64,000 bases of DNA from contig NZ_CP094669.1 in NCBI RefSeq assembly GCF_022827545.1, forward strand, positions 896,001 through 960,000, in the 5' to 3' direction. The notes beneath the pieces are model-generated. The model saw nothing but the letters and a program-made list of their open reading frames with translations. It ran no database searches and had not been told where the DNA came from. The stretch is from Hymenobacter tibetensis. Its GTDB lineage: Bacteria > Bacteroidota > Bacteroidia > Cytophagales > Hymenobacteraceae. Numbering within the stretch: the first letter of the stretch is position 1; each line of letters begins with the position of its first letter. Position numbers and translations under genes: made by a program. Shown here piece after piece: positions 35,560 to 44,895 of the stretch.

Positions 35560-36018
35560 CTAACGCTGCCTGACTAGTTCCAGATACTTCGCGTCGCACT
35601 GCCCGAAACGGGTGTACTCGTTCATGGAGTTGCCGTAGTTCTGGAGCACTAGCATAGTGTCTTGCCACGCAACTTCTATATCAATTTGCGGCTCAGTTCC
35701 TTTCAGCCCCAGTAAAGTCAGGTAGGTTTCGGCACCTTGCTGCATTACTGCAACCTTGCCTTGCGTTCCGCCCGAGGTGAAGTGGTAGCCATCGGCCTGC
35801 TTGCTGATGGTGATAGACAAGGAGCACACCGCCGTATCCTGCATTGTATAAGTGCCTGCATAAGTGAGGCTAGCCGATGCCGGGGCAATTGGTGGGGGCG
35901 TGGTGCGGGTTGCTGGAGTAGGGGTGGGAGGTGCAGCAGAGGAAGCCGCTTTCTGCTCACACCCGACCAAGAATGCACCCAAGCAAAAGACAACGACGGC
36001 ACATGCTATTCGACGCAT
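35560..36018 (-). CDS. hypothetical lipoprotein
   Basis: A 152-residue predicted lipoprotein. The signal has core 'VVVFCLGAFLVGC' with Cys20 as the lipidation site, then 'EQKAASSAAPP' and a Pro/Thr/Ala-rich linker to about residue 48. The remaining 100 residues form a small beta-rich domain that begins 'YAGTYTMQDTAVCSLSITI' and has two further Cys positions that could form a disulfide with each other ('TAVCSL' and 'FGQCDAKY'). It is convergent with the gene ending at 35555, only 4 bp apart, with no terminator between them. No family is recognised. Confidence 0.68.
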   Translation of the reverse strand: MRRIACAVVVFCLGAFLVGCEQKAASSAAPPTPTPATRTTPPPIAPASASLTYAGTYTMQDTAVCSLSITISKQADGYHFTSGGTQGKVAVMQQGAETYLTLLGLKGTEPQIDIEVAWQDTMLVLQNYGNSMNEYTRFGQCDAKYLELVRQR

Positions 36019-36348
36019 ACATGAGGGCGCTACGCTTACAAGTGGAAACAGAGAAATCTACTGCTGTTCTATGGCCGTAGTGCCGGCTGGGAAGCGCATC
36101 GAGTGCTGAATGCCGACCTTCCAGCTAAGCCGTAGTACATATTTGTAGTTGAAGATGCCAACGTGGTGCAATCCATCCTTAGGTTGGCACTGCCCGCGAG
36201 GCAAAGTGTTGCATACAGATCATAGCATGGATAGAGGAGCGGGGCTTGCAGGACAACCATAGATGCTCTGCTTCAGGGAATACCCTCTCATGAGCACCAA
36301 GAAAGCAAGAACTGTAGCCAGCTAAGCGCCCCCACCTACCCGCTTGTG
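36019..36348. other. 330-bp gap, nothing identified
   Basis: Between a lipoprotein start and the 3' end of the oxidoreductase gene. No -7 box, hairpin with T tract or credible small gene was found in either strand. Confidence 0.6.
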
Positions 36349-37749
36349 CTACTTGGGTTTTGCCAATTTCGCAAATACATTGTTCAGGCCTTCTGCCCAG
36401 CTAGGATGCGCAATAACCATGTTCTGAAGCTGCTGATATTTCAGATTGCCCATCATAATGAGTTGGAACATGGTCATTAGTTCGCCGCCTTCCGCACACA
36501 GCACCGAAGCGCCCACAATGTGGTCCTTCTCATCAACCAGTACTTTCCAGAAACCGCCGGTGCGGCTAGTTTCGCGGGCGCGGCCAATCGTGAGTACGGG
36601 CATGGAAGCTACGCGGTACTCGATGCCTTGCTCTTGGGCCTGGCTTTCATTGAGGCCGATGCGGCCAAGTTGCGGCTCAGTATACACACAGTAGGGGAGG
36701 GGGCGCTGTTTGGCTGAGCGACGCTTGCTGCGCGCAAGTAAGTTGTCGCGAACAACGCGGAAGTCGTCGTAGCTGATGTGGGTGAACTGGGGGCCACCGT
36801 GGATGTCGCCGAGGGCGTAAACGCCGCGCACGTTGGTCTCCAGACGCTCATTCACCTCAATGAATTGCTTGTCATCTAGCTTGATGCCGGCTTTGTCGAG
36901 GCCTAGCGTATCGGTGTTGGGAGTGCGGCCGGTGGCTACTAGCAGATGCGTGCCGCGCAAGCGTCGTTCGCCTTGCTTGGTGCTGGCCGTGAGCGTAAAC
37001 ATGCCTTCTGCATTGCGCGAAACGAGCCGAACTTTAGCATCCAGCACAATTTCAACTCCCTCATCGGTTAAAATTTTGCTCAATGCCTCGCACACATCAT
37101 CGTCTTCGCGTTCTAGCAACTGGGAGCCTGATTCGATGATAGTTACCTGGCTGCCAAAGCGCCTAAACATTTGGCTGAACTCCAAGCCAATGTAGCCGCC
37201 GCCTAGAATGATGAGGTGTTCGGGCAGTTCTTTAAGATCGAGCAGCTGCGTGGTGGTCAGGTATGGTAGCCCTTCCAGGCCTTCGACCTCCGGAATAGTA
37301 GCGCGGGTGCCCGTATTGATGAAAATGCGCTTGGCAGTAAGCTCTTGTAGAGGCCCAGTGGCAGGCGTAAAAAGAATGTTGCGCGGCCCCGTGAAGGCGG
37401 CATGGCCTTCAAGAACTGTAATGCCCTTGTGCTCTTCGGTGAGGTTGCTACGGACGCCTTCGCGCATCGTGCCAATTATTTCGTCTTTGCGAGATACCAC
37501 GGCAGCCATATCGACGGCGGGTTCGGCGCCTTTAACGCCAAAATCAGTGGCAGTACGCAGTTGGTGGGCCCTTTCGGCTGAAGCCAACATGGCTTTCACG
37601 GGGGAGCAGCCGTAGTTGATGCAGGAACCACCGAGCAAGTTTTCCTCGATAAGAGCTACGCGTTGGCCGGCGTCGGCAAGGGCAGTGGCAAGTGGATTAC
37701 CCGCTTGGCCGGAACCAATAATGAGGGCATCGTAAGAAGTATTGGGCAT
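36349..37749 (-). CDS. FAD-dependent pyridine nucleotide-disulfide oxidoreductase
   Basis: A 466-residue flavoenzyme of the class I disulfide reductase family (mercuric reductase / dihydrolipoamide dehydrogenase type). The N-terminal FAD site is 'ALIIGSGQAGNPLATALA', followed by the redox pair Cys43 and Cys48 in 'GGSCINYGCSPVKA'. NAD(P) binding is at 'LIILGGGYIGLEFSQMFRRF' near residue 175. The third FAD contact 'GVYALGDIHGG' is near 300. The C-terminal dimer domain ends 'AHPSWAEGLNNVFAKLAKPK', where the usual HPT-SE motif is HPSWAE. No metal-binding N-terminal domain is present. The ATG at 37749 aligns with the family; the frame to 37980 does not. The substrate is unclear. Confidence 0.9.
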   Translation of the reverse strand: MPNTSYDALIIGSGQAGNPLATALADAGQRVALIEENLLGGSCINYGCSPVKAMLASAERAHQLRTATDFGVKGAEPAVDMAAVVSRKDEIIGTMREGVRSNLTEEHKGITVLEGHAAFTGPRNILFTPATGPLQELTAKRIFINTGTRATIPEVEGLEGLPYLTTTQLLDLKELPEHLIILGGGYIGLEFSQMFRRFGSQVTIIESGSQLLEREDDDVCEALSKILTDEGVEIVLDAKVRLVSRNAEGMFTLTASTKQGERRLRGTHLLVATGRTPNTDTLGLDKAGIKLDDKQFIEVNERLETNVRGVYALGDIHGGPQFTHISYDDFRVVRDNLLARSKRRSAKQRPLPYCVYTEPQLGRIGLNESQAQEQGIEYRVASMPVLTIGRARETSRTGGFWKVLVDEKDHIVGASVLCAEGGELMTMFQLIMMGNLKYQQLQNMVIAHPSWAEGLNNVFAKLAKPK

Positions 37750-37844
37750 AAAACGCGAAGTTTGGACAATGAGAAGCTGCCTCGGTAGCAACTCCCATTT
37801 TAAACTGTACGCAACTGTGGAGCCTGCGGCCACACAACGAAGTG

Positions 37845-37852
37845 TAGTTTTG
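37845..37852 (+). promoter_or_regulatory. -7 promoter box for 37894-38658
   Basis: TAGTTTTG is an exact TA-nn-TTTG match 41 bp before the ATG at 37894, giving a plausible leader of about 35 nt. No clear -33 element. Confidence 0.5.
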
Positions 37853-37893
37853 TGCGTTTGGCCTTCAATTTTCCTATTACCCGCCTGTCGGTT

Positions 37894-38658
37894 ATGATTC
37901 GTTTGCTTCGTGCCATTTTGCTGTTGAGCTTGCCTGGCTTGGCTAGTTGTTCTTCTCTTTATTTCCCGCCCCCGCCCCAAGTGCCACTACTCACCCAGAA
38001 AGGGGAGTGGAGCGCCGGCGTCCACAGCAATTTCAGTGGCAATACGGCATTGCAAGGGGCCTACGCCGTGGGGGAGCATATCGGTGTCATGGGGTCGGCC
38101 TCGTTTCTGCACTCCAACAAAAAGGAGGACTTCTTTGGCAGCAAAACCAAGCGCGAATCCATCGACCACGACTTTGTGGAAGGCGGAGTGGGCTACTTCA
38201 CCCGCCTGCGTAAGGACCGCCGCGTGCTGGAGGTGTATGGAGGCCTCGGTGTGGGCAATACCAAGCGCACCCGGTTCAACAACGAAACCAACATCACCAC
38301 CGAAACGGCGGAAGGAAAGCTCAACAAGTATTTTGTGCAGGTGAACTACACGTCGAAAGACGAGAAAAGCTTCCACGCTCTCGGGCGCGACTGGGACTTC
38401 AACTACGGTACGGCGTTGCGAGCCAGCTATATGCAGCTCAATGACTTGCGTGTTGAAGGAGTGGCGCAAGCACCCGAAGACAATGTCTTCCTGGAGCCTA
38501 TCACCTACACGCGCATTCAGGTATTGGGCCCTATTCAACTGCAACTTATTAGCGGCAGCAACTTCGGCTTGCGTAGCCGTAAGTTTTTGAAAGCCTCCAA
38601 CTCGGTGTTTCAACTCGGGGTCATCGTGAACGTAGGCGGGCAGGAAGGACGGAAGTAG
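37894..38658 (+). CDS. lipoprotein, paralogue of 34797-35555
   Basis: A 254-residue lipoprotein. The signal ends in 'GLASCSSLYFPPPPQ' with Cys19 as the lipidation site. The mature domain has barrel-like strands ('GEWSAGVHSNFSGNTALQGAY', 'GVMGSASFL', 'GGVGYFTRLRKDRR') and ends in 'FQLGVIVNVGGQEGRK'. It resembles the lipoprotein at 34797 in size, signal and strand layout. The ATG at 37894 is chosen over 37852, which would precede the promoter box end. Divergent from the oxidoreductase gene by 144 bp. The function is unknown. Confidence 0.78.
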   Translation: MIRLLRAILLLSLPGLASCSSLYFPPPPQVPLLTQKGEWSAGVHSNFSGNTALQGAYAVGEHIGVMGSASFLHSNKKEDFFGSKTKRESIDHDFVEGGVGYFTRLRKDRRVLEVYGGLGVGNTKRTRFNNETNITTETAEGKLNKYFVQVNYTSKDEKSFHALGRDWDFNYGTALRASYMQLNDLRVEGVAQAPEDNVFLEPITYTRIQVLGPIQLQLISGSNFGLRSRKFLKASNSVFQLGVIVNVGGQEGRK

Positions 38659-38701
38659 CTGGCTAGCCCCGGTTCCGTGTTCAAGAATACGAGCAATAAA
38701 A

Positions 38702-38728
38702 AAGCCCCGACTTGCGCCGGGGCTTTTT
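38702..38728. terminator. bidirectional terminator between convergent genes
   Basis: AAGCCCCG (38702-38709) pairs with CGGGGCTT (38718-38725), flanked by an A run on the left and a T run on the right. It serves the plus-strand lipoprotein gene and the minus-strand sucD gene. Confidence 0.9.
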
Positions 38729-38751
38729 CAATGAGCTAACCCACGTACAAC

Positions 38752-39633
<882 letters not shown>

Positions 39634-39702
39634 GTAGAGAGGGGGTTAAAGATAAGTTGCGGTTGGGGGTGCAAAAAAGGTGCTGTGAAAGCAGCCGGTG
39701 CG

Positions 39703-39732
39703 CAAAAGTAGGCTTTTTTGGCCCGGTGACAA
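39703..39732 (-). promoter_or_regulatory. promoter of sucD
   Basis: On the minus strand TTG (39732-39730), a 19-bp spacer and TACTTTTG (39710-39703) fit the Bacteroidota -33/-7 pattern. It lies 70 bp before the sucD ATG. Confidence 0.65.
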
Positions 39733-39922
39733 GCCGTTGGCGCATTCAAGGTAAGTACTTGCCTGCGAGAGCTACTAGGGGGCATCTGTGCGCAAAGCAC
39801 ACCGGCTACTAGTGGCCTGCCGCAGATTTATCTTGGCTCGACTAGAACTATTGCGGCGTCAATAGCTCTTCAAAGAGAAGTGAAACTGGAGCCATGCCAC
39901 TCTCGGTGTCCTGTATGATTGA

Positions 39923-40072
39923 AACCGGGAAACCGGAAACCACACGCTCATCAACCTGCCGGACCGCTACGATGCCATTCTATATTTCGACGAAGCGCAG
40001 GCTTTGTATTCGCTTGATAACACAGAAAGCCGGCAAGCGGTTGTTGTACCAGAAGGGCTTACCAGGAACTAG
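39923..40072 (+). pseudogene. C-terminal remnant of an esterase-like gene
   Basis: A frame without a start reads NRETGNHTLINLPDRYDAIL, then 'YFDEAQALYSLDNTES', ending at a TAG at 40070. A TGA lies just upstream at 39920. The fragment resembles the last residues of erythromycin-esterase-type hydrolases, where a 'YDAxLYFDExxAL' element ends the domain. The rest of the gene is absent in the 290 bp upstream. The remaining gap (39634-39922) holds the sucD promoter only. The family call is tentative. Confidence 0.4.
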
Positions 40073-40153
40073 CTGTTAGTGCCCAATTTCTAGGTTTGTG
40101 CTGGTGCAGCACAGGAAACTTGGTAGCAGCTTAAGGCTACCACAGCAATTCCG

Positions 40154-40161
40154 TACCTTTG
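40154..40161 (+). promoter_or_regulatory. -7 promoter box of the 40194 gene
   Basis: TACCTTTG, an exact consensus match, lies 32 bp before the ATG at 40194. No clear -33 TTG at the right distance. Confidence 0.55.
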
Positions 40162-40193
40162 CGGCCCCCTCTCTCATAAACAATTCCCCTCTC

Positions 40194-41171
40194 ATGTACC
40201 TTAATAACATAGTCGAAGCCATCGGCAACACGCCGTTGGTACGGCTCAACAAGGTTACGGACGGTATCAAAGGTACCGTTCTGGCTAAAGTAGAATACTT
40301 CAACCCCGGCAACTCGGTGAAAGACCGTATGGCCGTGCGTATGATTGAAGATGCCGAAAAAGCGGGCATTCTGAAGCCTGGCGGCACTATTGTAGAAGGT
40401 ACTTCCGGCAACACGGGCATGGGCTTGGCGTTGGCCGCTATTTCCAAAGGCTACAAGTGCATCTTTGTAATGAGCGACAAGCAAAGCAAAGAGAAGCAGG
40501 ATATTCTGCGGGCTGTAGGAGCTGAGGTTGTGATTTGCCCCGTGGACGTAGAACCCGAAGATCCGCGCTCCTACTACTCGGTGGCTCGTCGCATCACAGC
40601 CGAAACGCCCAACTCGTTTTACCCCAACCAGTACGACAACCTGTCGAACACAGCTGCTCACTACGAGAACACGGGCCCTGAGCTTTGGAAAGGAACCGAT
40701 GGCAAAATCACGCACCTAGCGTGCGGCGTAGGCACTGGCGGTACTATCTGCGGAACGTCGAAGTATCTGAAAGAGCAGAACGCCGACCTCGTGACGGTAG
40801 GCATTGACACCTACGGCTCGGTGTTCAAAAAATACAAGGAAACCGGGATTTTCGATAAAAACGAAATCTATCCTTACAAGACCGAAGGCATCGGCGAAGA
40901 TATTTTGCCCAAGAATGTTAACTTCGACGTGATTGATCTGTTCATCAAAGTCACAGACCAAGACGGAGCCGTTATGACGCGCCGCTTAGCGAAGGAAGAG
41001 GGCTTGTTCGTTGGATGGTCCTGTGGCTCGGCAGTGTACGGGGCACTGGAATACGCCCGGGAGCACCTTCAGGAAGACGATACCATGGTTGTCATCCTAC
41101 CTGACCACGGCACCCGCTACTTGGGTAAGATCTACAACGATGATTGGATGCGGGAGCAAGGGTGGCTGTAA
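40194..41171 (+). CDS. PLP-dependent cystathionine beta-synthase/cysteine synthase
   Basis: A 325-residue fold-type II PLP enzyme of sulfur amino-acid metabolism. The PLP lysine is Lys43 in 'NPGNSVKDRMAVRMIEDAE'. The substrate loop 'GTSGNTGMGLALAA' and the phosphate-binding 'GVGTGGTICGTSKYL' are intact. The C-terminus 'LPDHGTRYLGKIYNDDWMRE' is typical of the core of cystathionine beta-synthase rather than of CysK/CysM, but it lacks the regulatory CBS pair found in the eukaryotic enzyme. The ATG at 40194 starts at the family N-terminus; upstream residues from 40098 are not family-like. Confidence 0.9.
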   Translation: MYLNNIVEAIGNTPLVRLNKVTDGIKGTVLAKVEYFNPGNSVKDRMAVRMIEDAEKAGILKPGGTIVEGTSGNTGMGLALAAISKGYKCIFVMSDKQSKEKQDILRAVGAEVVICPVDVEPEDPRSYYSVARRITAETPNSFYPNQYDNLSNTAAHYENTGPELWKGTDGKITHLACGVGTGGTICGTSKYLKEQNADLVTVGIDTYGSVFKKYKETGIFDKNEIYPYKTEGIGEDILPKNVNFDVIDLFIKVTDQDGAVMTRRLAKEEGLFVGWSCGSAVYGALEYAREHLQEDDTMVVILPDHGTRYLGKIYNDDWMREQGWL

Positions 41172-41225
41172 ACCTTTCCGCGAGTTCCAGCTTCTATTCG
41201 TGCTTTATTGAAAATAAACTGCCCT

Positions 41226-41636
41226 ATGTCGAAGAAGTTGCGCAGCATTGTACTGGTTGACGATAACGAAACCACTAGTTTTCTGAACAACCGCTTGCTT
41301 AGTCGGCTCGACGTAGCTGACCAGGTACACACGTTCCGTAAAGCGGAGCAAGCATTCCAATTTCTGTGGGGCGAAGAAAACACGCCCGCTGATCCTGATG
41401 CCGTACCTGCGCTCGTGTTCGTTGATCTAAAAATGCCTGGTATGGACGGTTTCGAGTTTTTGAAGCTGTACGACGCGCTGCCCGACCAATCGAAAGCTAA
41501 AACGGTAATGGCTGTGCTAACCACTTCCATGCACGCCGCCGACACGGCCCGTGTAGCGCAATATCCGGACGTGGAGTACCTCGCCAAGCCGCTAACCGAA
41601 GAGAAGATGGAAAAGCTGCTGAAAAAGCGGTTCTAA
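41226..41636 (+). CDS. stand-alone response regulator receiver
   Basis: A 136-residue single-domain receiver without an output domain. It starts 'SKKLRSIVLVDDNETTSFLN' with the acidic pair, has phospho-acceptor Asp67 in 'LVFVDLKMPGMDGFEFL', the switch Thr/Ser in 'AVLTTSMHAAD' and Lys in 'YLAKPLTEEK'. The length and the insert before the acceptor resemble Rcp1-type receivers used in phosphorelays. It follows the cystathionine beta-synthase gene by 54 bp. No kinase is adjacent; the orphan hybrid kinase at 55.7 kb could use such a receiver, but nothing in the sequence proves it. Confidence 0.9.
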   Translation: MSKKLRSIVLVDDNETTSFLNNRLLSRLDVADQVHTFRKAEQAFQFLWGEENTPADPDAVPALVFVDLKMPGMDGFEFLKLYDALPDQSKAKTVMAVLTTSMHAADTARVAQYPDVEYLAKPLTEEKMEKLLKKRF

Positions 41637-41679
41637 CAGCAACAGAGACGCAGTTTGCTCAGGCAAATGACAGAGATAC

Positions 41680-41713
41680 AAAAGGCCGTTCCTATAGGTA
41701 GGAACGGCCTTTT
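41680..41713. terminator. terminator between convergent receiver and adenine deaminase genes
   Basis: AAAAGGCCGTTCCTA (41680-41694) pairs perfectly with TAGGAACGGCCTTTT (41699-41713) around a 4-nt loop TAGG. It works on both strands. Confidence 0.93.
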
Positions 41714-41739
41714 GCATTACACCACATGGGCAAAGCGTG

Positions 41740-43395
41740 CTACACCACTGCTTCTACAAACCGAAAGGCCTCGCCATCAAACAGGCCTTTGTCGCTCAAT
41801 TTCAAGCTCGGGATAACCAACAGAGCCATAAAAGAAAGCGTCATGAACGGCGCACCCAGTGGGGAGCCAAGCTGCCTGGATAGCGCATCAATAGCGGCAT
41901 AGGAAGCAGCTACGCCGTATCCATCCTTTTCCGACATCAGGCCCGCTACCGGCAAAGGCAGCAACAGTTCCTCCCTGTGGCTGCCCACGGCTGCAAGGCC
42001 GCCCTGTGCTTCCATCACCAAGTTCACGGCCCGGGCTAGGCTTTCATCATCACAGCCTACCGCGGTAATATTGTGCGAGTCGTGCCCGACGCTGCTGGCC
42101 AAGGCGCCGCGCTTCAGGCCAAAGCCACGAATGAAGGCCACTGCTGGTGGCGCCGGCTGGTAACGGTTCACAACAACAAGCTTCAGGATATCCTGCGCGG
42201 CATCGGGCACTACCAGCCTATCTACGGTGCGAGCTGGTAGGTCGTGGCGGGCGGTAATAAGCTGCCCATCAAAGCACTCGATTACTCTGATTGTCGCTTG
42301 TCCAGCGGTTGGGGTAGGCAGCTGAAACTCTTGTGCACCAACAACGCGTGCATGGAAGTTATTGACAACCCGGCCGGGTACCGCCGGAATCAGCGTAGCC
42401 CCATTCTCGGCAACTAGCGCACCATCCAAATAGGTCTGGCGTACATTGAAATCCGTTAGGTTGTCTACTACAATGAAGTCGGCCGGGTCGCCGATTTGCA
42501 AGAGGCCAACCGGCAGACGGTAGTGTTCTACGGGGTTGCGGCAGGCTACGCGGAGAACTTGTAGCACGTCCTGGCCGCGGGCCACGGCGCGCTGCACCAG
42601 TTGGTTGATGTGGCCGAGCACCAGCGTATCGGGGTGCTTGTCGTCGGAGCAGAACATCATGTGCTCGTGGTGCTCGGGCAGCAAGTCAATCAGCGCATCA
42701 AAATTACGTGCTGCGGAACCTTCCCGAATCAGGATCTTCATGCCCACGGCCAGCTTGTCTAGGGCTTCTTCGGCTGTGAAACATTCGTGGTCGGTGCTGA
42801 TGCCGGCTTCGGCATAGCGTTGTGCGTCGGCACCGCGTAGGCCGGGCGCGTGGCCGTCAACGGGGCGCCCGTACTGCTGCGCCAGTCGGATCTTCTCCAT
42901 CACCCCCGCGTCGCGGTTTAGCACGCCAGGCCAATTCATCATCTCCGCCAGATACCCGATTTCCGGGTTCTGAAACAATTGCTCGATGTCTTGCGCCGTT
43001 ATCTCGGCACCGGCCGTTTCGAAAGGAGTAGCCGGCACACACGACGGGGCCCCAAAACAAAACTTGAATGGCACCTGCCGCCCACTCTCCAGCATGAATT
43101 CGACACCCGCCACCCCGAGTACGTTTCCAATTTCGTGCGGGTCGGATACGGTAGCTACCGTACCGTGCACTACAGCCAACCGGGCAAACTCGGCGGGTAT
43201 CAGCAAGGAGCTTTCAATGTGCACGTGGGCATCCACGAAACCGGGCAAGGCATACGGCAAACCAGGGTCGGGCTCGGCGGCACCAGTTGGTTCGATGGCC
43301 TGGATGCGGCCAGCGGCTACGTGCACAACAGCTGGGGCTATGGTATTGGCAAACAGGTCGATGACGTTCGCCTGTAAACTAAATTCAGCGGGCAT
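41740..43395 (-). CDS. ade: adenine deaminase
   Basis: Deaminates adenine to hypoxanthine in purine salvage. The 551-residue protein belongs to the amidohydrolase superfamily. Metal ligands are in 'YALPGFVDAHVHIESSLL' near residue 55, 'GRPVDGHAPGLRG' near 178, 'ISTDHECFTAEE' near 200 and 'MMFCSDDKHPDTL' near 250. The C-terminal half ('FIRGFGLKRGALASSVGHDS' then 'HNITAVGCDDESL') is the extra domain that separates adenine deaminase from other amidohydrolases. The length is typical. It is convergent with the receiver gene and stands alone. Confidence 0.95.
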   Translation of the reverse strand: MPAEFSLQANVIDLFANTIAPAVVHVAAGRIQAIEPTGAAEPDPGLPYALPGFVDAHVHIESSLLIPAEFARLAVVHGTVATVSDPHEIGNVLGVAGVEFMLESGRQVPFKFCFGAPSCVPATPFETAGAEITAQDIEQLFQNPEIGYLAEMMNWPGVLNRDAGVMEKIRLAQQYGRPVDGHAPGLRGADAQRYAEAGISTDHECFTAEEALDKLAVGMKILIREGSAARNFDALIDLLPEHHEHMMFCSDDKHPDTLVLGHINQLVQRAVARGQDVLQVLRVACRNPVEHYRLPVGLLQIGDPADFIVVDNLTDFNVRQTYLDGALVAENGATLIPAVPGRVVNNFHARVVGAQEFQLPTPTAGQATIRVIECFDGQLITARHDLPARTVDRLVVPDAAQDILKLVVVNRYQPAPPAVAFIRGFGLKRGALASSVGHDSHNITAVGCDDESLARAVNLVMEAQGGLAAVGSHREELLLPLPVAGLMSEKDGYGVAASYAAIDALSRQLGSPLGAPFMTLSFMALLVIPSLKLSDKGLFDGEAFRFVEAVV

Positions 43396-43456
43396 AAGTT
43401 AGGGGAGAAGCTGTAGGATACTGGTCGCTAGCAAGCGGCAGACAGGTAAAGAACCG

Positions 43457-43464
43457 TATATTTG
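43457..43464 (+). promoter_or_regulatory. -7 promoter box of the 43480 small lipoprotein
   Basis: TATATTTG matches TA-nn-TTTG exactly and lies 15 bp before the GTG at 43480, so the start of the transcript would be close to the start codon. Confidence 0.5.
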
Positions 43465-43479
43465 TAGAAATCTGCGTCA

Positions 43480-43638
43480 GTGAGAAAGATTGCCACTCTA
43501 TTGATAACTGCCCTTTTCTTGGGTTCAGGCCTCGCTACTACGGGCTGCGCTAGCCGCACGCCGCAGCAAAAGAAAACCGCGTCCTATAAGCGCAAGGCCG
43601 CCATCGGCAAAATCCCCTGCCCCTGCGACAGCCACTAA
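43480..43638 (+). CDS. tiny lipoprotein with CPC motif
   Basis: A 52-residue protein starting with GTG. It reads 'RKIATLLITALFLGSGLATT' then 'GCASRTPQQKKTASYKRK' and ends 'AAIGKIPCPCDSH'. The Cys after 'ATTG' would be the lipidation site, although Thr at -2/-3 is not ideal. The mature peptide is very basic and closes with a Cys-Pro-Cys pair that could bind a metal or form a disulfide. A -7 box just upstream supports expression. Too short for most gene finders. I recall similar small peptides in Hymenobacter but cannot verify this. Confidence 0.6.
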   Translation: MRKIATLLITALFLGSGLATTGCASRTPQQKKTASYKRKAAIGKIPCPCDSH

Positions 43639-44192
43639 GGCAATAGTTACCAGCTAGCGTATTCTCTGCAATAGTGTATTGCTAGTCGATGAACACGTTT
43701 TACCGCTTCAAGCCGGTCATAACTCTTCGTGCGCTATTCTTACTGGCTGTCAGGCTGCTGGCCGCAGATGAAACCCAGCGCGGGTCGGGCTTATTTCCGC
43801 AAGAGTGCGCTTGATAACTATGGGAGCCGATACCTTTCAGGTTGTACGCAATTTCGCCAACACCCGAAAAACCAACCAACGGGTAGGTCGTCAGCTTCAT
43901 GAAAAGTCAGTAACTAAGGCAGCTAGCTGTTAGCTTCTTACAGGTGAAACAACATGAATGGAGCGGAAACGAATTGATGCTCAGGCACATAACCGAGGCA
44001 ATGGCGGTGCCAGTCAAGCGTTAAGGGTTCGAGCGTATGATGTTAGCTCTTTTGGGAGACCATCTGGGCTTGGCGAAACATCCGTAGGCCGGTGACTTGC
44101 GCACTAAAGCCTACCAAGTAGAGGATAGGACGGTCCATAGACTGGAAGCGCCGGTATCCTAATACTGATTCAAGTTGCCGATCTTTCCCGCC
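43639..44192. other. 554-bp gap without a convincing gene
   Basis: Two weak coding options are present: a plus-strand 41-codon ORF at 43689-43814 with a hydrophobic N-terminus, and a minus-strand 66-codon ORF at 43700-43900. They overlap on opposite strands, so at most one can be real. I see no promoter box, terminator or RNA gene here. Confidence 0.5.
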
Positions 44193-44885
44193 ATGAAAAC
44201 CAGGCACATCCTGTTTAATCTAACAGTTACCGTCTCGGTTGCGCTTGCTGGTACCGGGCAGGCCCAACGCAAGCCTGCTGCTTTCCCGGCGCCTACGCCT
44301 GCTCCTACCGAAGATCCGACGCTCCGGCGGGGTGCTGGCCACGCCGGAATATATCAGGGCAATGATGGCGCCTGGCATACGGTGCAGATAGAAAATTGGG
44401 AAAATGACCGGGTGTACCTAAGCGACGCCGGCCGTATCTACAAAGCGTATCTCCCCACCGAGTTGAGGCGTTTCGCAACGATGGGCGATACTGTAGTAGC
44501 AGCGCGGGACTTGGTTGTCGTCAAGCGCCGCTTTCCATTTGTTCGGCGCCGTGTGCTGCTGCCTGCTGTCTTCGGACTGCAGTTGTACCGAGGCGGCGGC
44601 TTTCAGTTACTCAGCTACGACTCGCAACGGCCCGCTACATTGCTTTCGGCGCTTTCCAGCCAGCTACTGTTGCGGCATGGCCAGGACGAGTGGCAAATAT
44701 TGCCCACGAATACAGCAAAGTTCAACCAGCTTATGCTGAAGCTGCTCGGCGATAATCCGGACCTAGTCGCTGGGTTGCGAGCCAAGCAGTACCACCCTCG
44801 CCGCGACGCTGCCCAACTACTTGAGCGCTACTCCAACTGGCGGATAAATCAGTACTTACAGTTCACCTCCCAGCCAGCTCGTTAG
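44193..44885 (+). CDS. exported protein, function unknown
   Basis: A 230-residue exported protein. Residues 1-25 are a signal peptide ending 'GTGQAQ'. A Pro/Thr-rich linker follows ('PAAFPAPTPAPTEDPT'). Residues about 55-120 form a small beta-rich region ('GIYQGNDGAWHTVQIENW', then 'RVYLSDAGRIYKAYLPTE'). The C-terminal half is helical and Arg/Leu-rich ('RRFPFVRRRVLLPAVFGLQL', later 'LLERYSNWRINQYL'). No family is recognised. It is 10 bp before the first of two paralogous small genes, so it may form an operon with them and cmk. The ATG at 44193 starts the signal peptide directly. Confidence 0.7.
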   Translation: MKTRHILFNLTVTVSVALAGTGQAQRKPAAFPAPTPAPTEDPTLRRGAGHAGIYQGNDGAWHTVQIENWENDRVYLSDAGRIYKAYLPTELRRFATMGDTVVAARDLVVVKRRFPFVRRRVLLPAVFGLQLYRGGGFQLLSYDSQRPATLLSALSSQLLLRHGQDEWQILPTNTAKFNQLMLKLLGDNPDLVAGLRAKQYHPRRDAAQLLERYSNWRINQYLQFTSQPAR

Positions 44886-44895
44886 TTTTTTCCTT

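Noticed and set aside
43689..43814. Plus-strand 41-codon ORF with a hydrophobic N-terminus
   Set aside because: No promoter or ribosome site seen and it overlaps an antisense ORF of similar weak quality (43700-43900).
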